Under the pieces are notes generated by a model. It made no database searches. It had not been told where the DNA came from and was given only the letters and a program-made list of their open reading frames with translations. Below are positions 6,112 to 10,205 of a DNA stretch of 10,205 bases, piece after piece (the first letter of the stretch is position 1; each line of letters begins with the position of its first letter). Source of the DNA: Sphingomonas sp. (GTDB lineage: Bacteria > Pseudomonadota > Alphaproteobacteria > Sphingomonadales > Sphingomonadaceae). The DNA is taken from positions 1-10,205 of the forward strand of contig JAICVC010000070.1 in NCBI GenBank assembly GCA_025935515.1. The letters run 5' to 3'. Made by a program: the position numbers and the translations under genes.

Positions 6112-7148
6112 TCGGCCTCGCCGAATTCGATCACGGATTGCAGCAACCCCGGCTCACCGCGATCGAGCTTCGCGAACAGCTCGGGCGCGTCGGCGAATGG
6201 CGCGCTGTGGGTGATCAGCGGCAGCAGGTTCAGCACGCCGGAATGCTGCAGTTCGACCGCGGTCCGCCACAGCCGCGGCTTGGACCAGCGGTAGCTCGCC
6301 TCGGGCGCGACCCCGCTGATTTGCGAACAGATGAGCTGGATGCGGTTGTGATGAAACTCCTCCCCGAGACGGAGCCCCGCGACCTCGCCCTGGAAAAAGC
6401 CCATGGCGATGACGCGCGCCGAATAAGCGACGGCGCGGATCGCTTCGGACAATGCGGGCGCCGCGCCCGACACTTCGATGCAGGCGTCGGCGCCACGCCC
6501 GCGGGTCCGCGCCTTGATTGCCTCGGCCGCGCCGGCCGCGTCGATCGCCTCGTGCGCTCCTAGACCTAGCGCGGTTTCGCGGCGTCCGGCGTCGGGATCG
6601 ACCGCGATCACCGTCGCGCCCGACGCGCGCGCGGCCTGGGCGACGATCTGTCCCGGGACGCCGAGCCCGAACACGGCAACCACGTCGCCGATCCGCAGCT
6701 GCGCATCGTGCACTCCGTTCAACGCGACTGCGCCGATGTGCGAGAAGATTCCGATGCGCGGATCGGCGCCTTCGGGGAGCAAACGGTCGCGAGCAAAGTC
6801 GGCCGCGGCGACATGATGGGTGCGGTGGTTCCAGGTGCCATAGACGCGCCGACCGACCTCGAGACCCGATATGTCGCTTCCAGCCTCTACGATCTCTCCG
6901 ACCTCCTCGTAGCCGAGGTTGCGGACTGGGTACGGCCAGCTCGGGTTGTCCGCGGCGACGAACAGGCGCGACGCCTCGTCCCACTGCCGGTGCATGAACG
7001 GGTTGGTGCCGCGATATTGCGACAGCTCCGTGCCCGCGCTGATCCCCGAATAGAGCGTGCGGATGCGCACCTCGTCCGGTGCGAGGGCGGGGTCGGGCGT
7101 TTCCTCGAACGCCAGCCGACCGGGTGCTTCGAGGATCAACGCCTTCAT
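6108..7148 (-). CDS. Medium-chain dehydrogenase/reductase, probably zinc-free
   Basis: A 346-residue MDR-superfamily protein with an N-terminal GroES-like domain and a Rossmann domain. The nucleotide motif is VFGLGVPGQI (149-158), and Asp174 at the end of the second strand (IAVDPDAG) suggests NAD rather than NADP. The residues that normally bind catalytic zinc are replaced: CGxCGTD is SGISAGTE (34-41) and GHE is GYE (69-72 region). The protein has only two cysteines, so the structural zinc lobe is also absent. It belongs to the YSGISxGTE branch, often annotated loosely as zinc-binding alcohol dehydrogenase. The ATG at 7148 overlaps the transporter stop as ATGA; the open frame upstream of it is only a shadow of the transporter gene. 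A pathway role beside the Gfo/Idh/MocA enzyme is inferred from the operon. Confidence 0.85.
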   Translation of the reverse strand: MKALILEAPGRLAFEETPDPALAPDEVRIRTLYSGISAGTELSQYRGTNPFMHRQWDEASRLFVAADNPSWPYPVRNLGYEEVGEIVEAGSDISGLEVGRRVYGTWNHRTHHVAAADFARDRLLPEGADPRIGIFSHIGAVALNGVHDAQLRIGDVVAVFGLGVPGQIVAQAARASGATVIAVDPDAGRRETALGLGAHEAIDAAGAAEAIKARTRGRGADACIEVSGAAPALSEAIRAVAYSARVIAMGFFQGEVAGLRLGEEFHHNRIQLICSQISGVAPEASYRWSKPRLWRTAVELQHSGVLNLLPLITHSAPFADAPELFAKLDRGEPGLLQSVIEFGEAE

Positions 7149-8404
7149 GCGGGCTGCGCGTTCGCGATCGCCGCACGCCGGGTCGGCCCGCGCATCGAGA
7201 GGATTATCGCGACCGCGACGAAATAGAGCGCGGCGAGGCTGACGATGCCGCCCGCCATGCCCATCGCCGCGCCGGCTTGCGCGACGAAGATCGGAGTGAT
7301 GCCCGCGCCGATGAACCCGATCATGGTCATCATCCCCACCGCCGTGGCGCGAGCGTCGGGCGGGACGACATCCTGCATCGCGGCGTAGATACAGCCGTCG
7401 AACAGGCCCTTGGCGAGGCTGGTGGCGATCAGCACCAGCCCGATTTCGAGCGCCGTATCGGCAAGAAGCAGCGGCAGCAGCAGTAGTCCCGCCAGCCCGA
7501 GGCCGATGGCCAGCGTGTAGAACCGGCCAATCGGCGTGCGCTTGGCCAAAGTGTCGGCGAGCAGGCCGCCGACCGGAACCGAGAGGAACCCGGCGATGTT
7601 GATCGTCGCCGCGCCCCACAGCGCCGAGTTGGTTAGGTCAAGCCCGAGCGTGTCGTGGACATAAGTCGGCGCCCATACCGTAACCCCGGTCGAGGCGCCG
7701 GTGCCGAGCGCGAAGATGCCGCACAGCATGACCGCCGGCGGGATTCTCAACACGACGCCGATCGGCTCGCGGCCCTTGCCGGCCTCGGCTTTGGTGTGGA
7801 CGATCGGCGCGTCGCGCAGGAAGCGCCAGATGAAGAAGGCGTAGAAAAGGCCGAACGTGCCGAACATCAGGAACGGCGCATGCCAGCTCAGCCGGTCGGC
7901 GATGAACCCTGCGCCGACCGATCCGAGCCCCGCGCCGGCGAACACCGCGGTCTGGTGGATCGACAGCGCCCGGCTGCGCATTTCCGGCTTGTGCCAGTCC
8001 CCGATCAGCGCGGTCGCGGTCGGATAATAAGCGGACTCGCCGACGGCCACGAGGCCACGCATTGCGAGCAGCAAGGCGAAGCCGGTGGCGAGCGAAGACG
8101 CGCCGGTGGCGATGCTCCAGAAGATCAGGCCGTAGAGCACCACCCGGGTTCGGCGTATCGAGTCCCCGGCGCGGCCGAGGAAAAACGCGCCGGCGGCATA
8201 AACCCAGAAAAACACCGAGCTTAGCAGCGCCAGCTCGGTATCGCTCAGCCCGAACTCCGTGCGCAGCTGTGGCATCACCGCGATCAGGATCGAGCGGTCC
8301 GCCGCGTTGAGGAAGGCGACCACCCACAGCAGCCCGATCAGAATCCACGGGTATCCCTGGCCCACCCGCGCCGGCGGCGCTGTCCCGATTGTCGCTTCAG
8401 CCAT
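7145..8404 (-). CDS. MFS transporter (ACS/spinster-like), likely glycoside or organic acid uptake
   Basis: A 419-residue inner-membrane protein with about 12 hydrophobic spans, the standard length for the Major Facilitator Superfamily. The helix 2-3 loop carries a motif-A variant, LGRAGDSIRRTR (about 76-87). The first helix has FLNAADRSILIAVMP, as in anion:cation symporter and spinster-like members. In this family such proteins import sugar acids, glycerate-like anions or small glycosides with protons. AAGGAG (8413-8418) lies eight bases before the ATG at 8404, which I prefer to the adjacent GTG at 8407. It follows the glycerate kinase stop by about 35 bases and overlaps the dehydrogenase start by four. 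As the only transporter in the cluster it is the likely entry point for the operon's substrate. Confidence 0.88.
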   Translation of the reverse strand: MAEATIGTAPPARVGQGYPWILIGLLWVVAFLNAADRSILIAVMPQLRTEFGLSDTELALLSSVFFWVYAAGAFFLGRAGDSIRRTRVVLYGLIFWSIATGASSLATGFALLLAMRGLVAVGESAYYPTATALIGDWHKPEMRSRALSIHQTAVFAGAGLGSVGAGFIADRLSWHAPFLMFGTFGLFYAFFIWRFLRDAPIVHTKAEAGKGREPIGVVLRIPPAVMLCGIFALGTGASTGVTVWAPTYVHDTLGLDLTNSALWGAATINIAGFLSVPVGGLLADTLAKRTPIGRFYTLAIGLGLAGLLLLPLLLADTALEIGLVLIATSLAKGLFDGCIYAAMQDVVPPDARATAVGMMTMIGFIGAGITPIFVAQAGAAMGMAGGIVSLAALYFVAVAIILSMRGPTRRAAIANAQPA

Positions 8405-8412
8405 CACGCTCT

Positions 8413-8418
8413 CTCCTT
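8413..8418 (-). promoter_or_regulatory. Strong ribosome binding site of the MFS transporter
   Basis: AAGGAG on the minus strand lies eight bases upstream of ATG at 8404 and five upstream of GTG at 8407. The spacing favours the ATG. It is the clearest Shine-Dalgarno sequence in the operon. Confidence 0.6.
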
Positions 8419-8437
8419 GGCCAGGCTTTTGCGCAAC

Positions 8438-9757
8438 TCAAGCCGACGAGGCGCCGCCGTTGATCAGGATCACCCGGAAATCGTTGACGTTGGTCCGCGT
8501 CGGCCCGGTCACCACCAGGTCGCCGAGCGCGGCGAAGAACGGATGTGCGTTGTTGGTGCGCAAATGCTCGACCGGATCGAGATCGAGCGCCTTGGCGCGC
8601 TGCAAGGTATCGGGAACCACGATGGCGCCCGCCGAATCCTCGGTGCCATCGATCCCGTCGGTGTCGCAGGCCAGCGCGGAGATCCCGGGCGCACCATCGA
8701 GCGCGATCGCCAGGCCGAGCAGATATTCGAGGTTGCGGCCGCCCTTGCCATGCGGGTTGTGAACCGCAACCGTCGTTTCGCCGCCGGAAATGATCGCGCG
8801 GGCCTTGCCGTCGACCGACAAACGCCGTGCGAGCGCGGCGTGGCTTGCGCCGAGATGCCGTGCTTCCGCCTGAAGCTGATCGCCGAGGTCCATCACCACA
8901 TAGCCGGCCGCCGACGCTTCCCGCCCGGCGGCCGAAAGTGCGTCGCGTGCGCGGGCGACGATCGTGGTTTCGACCCCCGCCAGGCCGAGGCTGTCGGCGG
9001 GCGGGGTCTCGTTGGCGGGATCGTCGAGCGCGGCAAGCACCGCGGTGGGCGCGGCGATCCCGTATTTGCGCAGGATCTCGCGCGCCATTTCCAGCGTGGT
9101 CTGGTCCGGCACGGTCGGTCCCGACGACACGAAGGACGGATCGTCGCCCGGAACGTCAGAGATGATGAAGGTCGAAACGCGCGCCGGCCCGGCAGCCAGC
9201 GCGAGCCGGCCGCCCTTGATCCGCGACAGATGCTTCCGGACGCAATTGATCTCGGCGATGGTCGCGCCGGATTCGAGCAAGGCGCGCGTCGTCGCCTGCT
9301 TGTCGGCGAGGGTCAAACCGCGCGCCGGAGCGGCCAGCAGCGCCGACCCGCCGCCCGACAGCAGCACCAGCAAATGATCCTGCGCCTCGAGCCCGTGGGC
9401 GATCTCCAACGCCCGTTCGGCGGCGCGGATGCTCTGGGCGTCCGGATAGGGGTGGCCGGCCTCGATTCGCTCGATCTCGGCGCGGGCAAGCAGCCGGTCG
9501 GTCATATGGCCGTAGCGCGTGACGACCAGGGCCGCAGCCGGCGGCGGTAGTCGTTCGAGCGCCGCATCGGCCATTGCCGCCGCGGCCTTGCCGACCGCGA
9601 TCAGCGCGACACGGCCATGCTGCGGCGCTGGAAGGTTGCGCGGCATGACCCGCGCCGCCGACACCGAATCGATCGCCGCGTCGAACAGGCGAAGCAGCAT
9701 CGCCCGCTCGGCGATGTGCGAGTCCGTGCCGCCGACCAATGTCGAGATCGATCCCAT
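8438..9757 (-). CDS. Glycerate 2-kinase, MOFRL family (GckA/TtuD type)
   Basis: A 439-residue cytosolic enzyme that phosphorylates D-glycerate to 2-phosphoglycerate with ATP. The signatures of the N-terminal DUF4147 and C-terminal MOFRL domains are complete: LLSGGGSALL (132-141), INCVRKHLSRIKGG (170-183), SDVPGDDPSFVSSGPT (200-215), SGGETTV (324-330), GGRNLEYLLG (339-348), the acidic DTDGIDGTEDSAGA (365-378), and TGPTRTNVND (417-426). In the family this step closes glycerate, tartronate-semialdehyde, hydroxypyruvate and non-phosphorylative sugar pathways. The start is uncertain: ATG at 9757 has a GGAGGGG site 14 bases away, rather far, while ATG at 9700 begins just before the conserved LLRLFDAA segment but has only a weak site. 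It is the first gene of the five-gene cluster, downstream of the LysR gene on the same strand. Confidence 0.92.
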   Translation of the reverse strand: MGSISTLVGGTDSHIAERAMLLRLFDAAIDSVSAARVMPRNLPAPQHGRVALIAVGKAAAAMADAALERLPPPAAALVVTRYGHMTDRLLARAEIERIEAGHPYPDAQSIRAAERALEIAHGLEAQDHLLVLLSGGGSALLAAPARGLTLADKQATTRALLESGATIAEINCVRKHLSRIKGGRLALAAGPARVSTFIISDVPGDDPSFVSSGPTVPDQTTLEMAREILRKYGIAAPTAVLAALDDPANETPPADSLGLAGVETTIVARARDALSAAGREASAAGYVVMDLGDQLQAEARHLGASHAALARRLSVDGKARAIISGGETTVAVHNPHGKGGRNLEYLLGLAIALDGAPGISALACDTDGIDGTEDSAGAIVVPDTLQRAKALDLDPVEHLRTNNAHPFFAALGDLVVTGPTRTNVNDFRVILINGGASSA

Positions 9758-9857
9758 TCGCTGCGGACTAGCCCCTCCAGTCCTTCAAAGGCTGCCCGTA
9801 ACCCGTGCCGACTCCTAGTCACGATTTGGGGAACGCTGTGTTTCGTCAATCGCAACT

Positions 9858-10205
9858 TTAATGGATTTCCCACGACAGCTTGTGGCGGAACTGGTCGACC
9901 AGGAAGTCGATCAGGGTGCGGACCCGGACCGGGACCGCCTTCGGGTCCTCGAACAAGGCGAAGAAGCTCATGTCCTCGGTCCGCCACCCGGGGAGTACCT
10001 CGACCAGCCGTCCCTCCACCAGGTCGTGCTTGCACAGGAACGCGGGAAGATTGGCGATTCCGAGGCCACAGCTCACCGCGTGGTGCAGCAGGGTCAGGTC
10101 GTTGCAGACCAGCTTGGGATTGAACTCGACCGAGACCGAATCGTCGCCGCGGTGGAGCGTCCACTTGTGCGAGCGGTCGTGCGTCCCGGCCGCGAGCAGG
10201 TCGAA
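9858..10205 (-). CDS. LysR-type transcriptional regulator, C-terminal part (5' end outside window)
   Basis: 115 residues of the effector-binding domain are visible, running in one frame from the right edge to TAA at 9858; the helix-turn-helix half is outside the window. Recognisable features are HHAVSCGLGIANLPAFLC, the strand GRLVEVLPGW, and the closing VPVRVRTLIDFLVDQF helix. All are typical of the CrgA/AaeR-like LysR subgroup near the C-terminus. The family acts in the cytosol as a ligand-responsive DNA-binding tetramer. The gene lies 98 bases upstream of the glycerate kinase stop-to-start gap on the same strand, so it may regulate that operon, although LysR genes are more often divergent from their targets. 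This link is inference. Confidence 0.85.
   Translation of the reverse strand, partial: FDLLAAGTHDRSHKWTLHRGDDSVSVEFNPKLVCNDLTLLHHAVSCGLGIANLPAFLCKHDLVEGRLVEVLPGWRTEDMSFFALFEDPKAVPVRVRTLIDFLVDQFRHKLSWEIH

Noticed and set aside
6149..7619. N-terminal extension of the dehydrogenase frame up to 7619
   Set aside because: The extra residues lie over the MFS gene in another frame; the conserved MKALILEAPG start is at 7148 with an ATGA overlap.
9821..9849. Possible promoter (TTGACG on the minus strand, 17 bases, AATCGT) before the glycerate kinase
   Set aside because: The -10 box matches at only three of six positions; a promoter in this gap is plausible but this one is not supported.

Overview
The window is GC-rich, densely packed bacterial DNA. 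Its gene types, strongly GC-biased third codon positions and intergenic palindromes suggest an alphaproteobacterium, most likely a sphingomonad-type genome. That assignment is inference from style and remembered repeat families, not from a marker gene. No rRNA, tRNA, CRISPR array, integrase or transposase was seen.

Region A (1-2455, plus strand): the 3' part of a large fused flavoenzyme, a class A FAD monooxygenase joined to an Old Yellow Enzyme (OYE) reductase, of the salicylyl-CoA 5-hydroxylase / 2-aminobenzoyl-CoA monooxygenase-reductase type. A 156-bp nested palindromic repeat sits in frame inside it and adds 52 codons at the end of the hydroxylase half. A one-base stop/start overlap leads into a small, lower-GC, two-helix membrane protein.

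Region B (2473-3263, minus strand): three small genes. A 92-residue unknown protein (2985-3263) is followed by a REP-like palindrome (2884-2938). Then comes a 41-residue ORF with its own ribosome binding site, which overlaps the start of a PilZ-domain gene by ATGA. The palindrome's hairpin includes that ribosome binding site.

Region C (3366-10205, minus strand): in transcription order, the 3' half of a LysR-type regulator, a 100-bp gap, then a tight five-gene cluster: MOFRL-type glycerate 2-kinase, MFS transporter, zinc-less medium-chain dehydrogenase, Gfo/Idh/MocA oxidoreductase, and GH36 alpha-galactosidase. The transporter follows the kinase by about 35 bp, and the last four genes overlap (ATGA, GTGA and an 11-bp overlap with a TTG start), so they are probably one translationally coupled operon. 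The galactosidase has no signal peptide. The simplest reading is that the MFS protein imports an intact alpha-galactoside or related glycoside, the two dehydrogenases and GH36 process it in the cytoplasm, and the three-carbon aglycone or breakdown product enters glycolysis as 2-phosphoglycerate through the glycerate kinase. The LysR protein is a plausible regulator. The substrate is not visible from sequence; galactosyl-glycerol/glycerate compounds or galactinol-like compounds are candidates.
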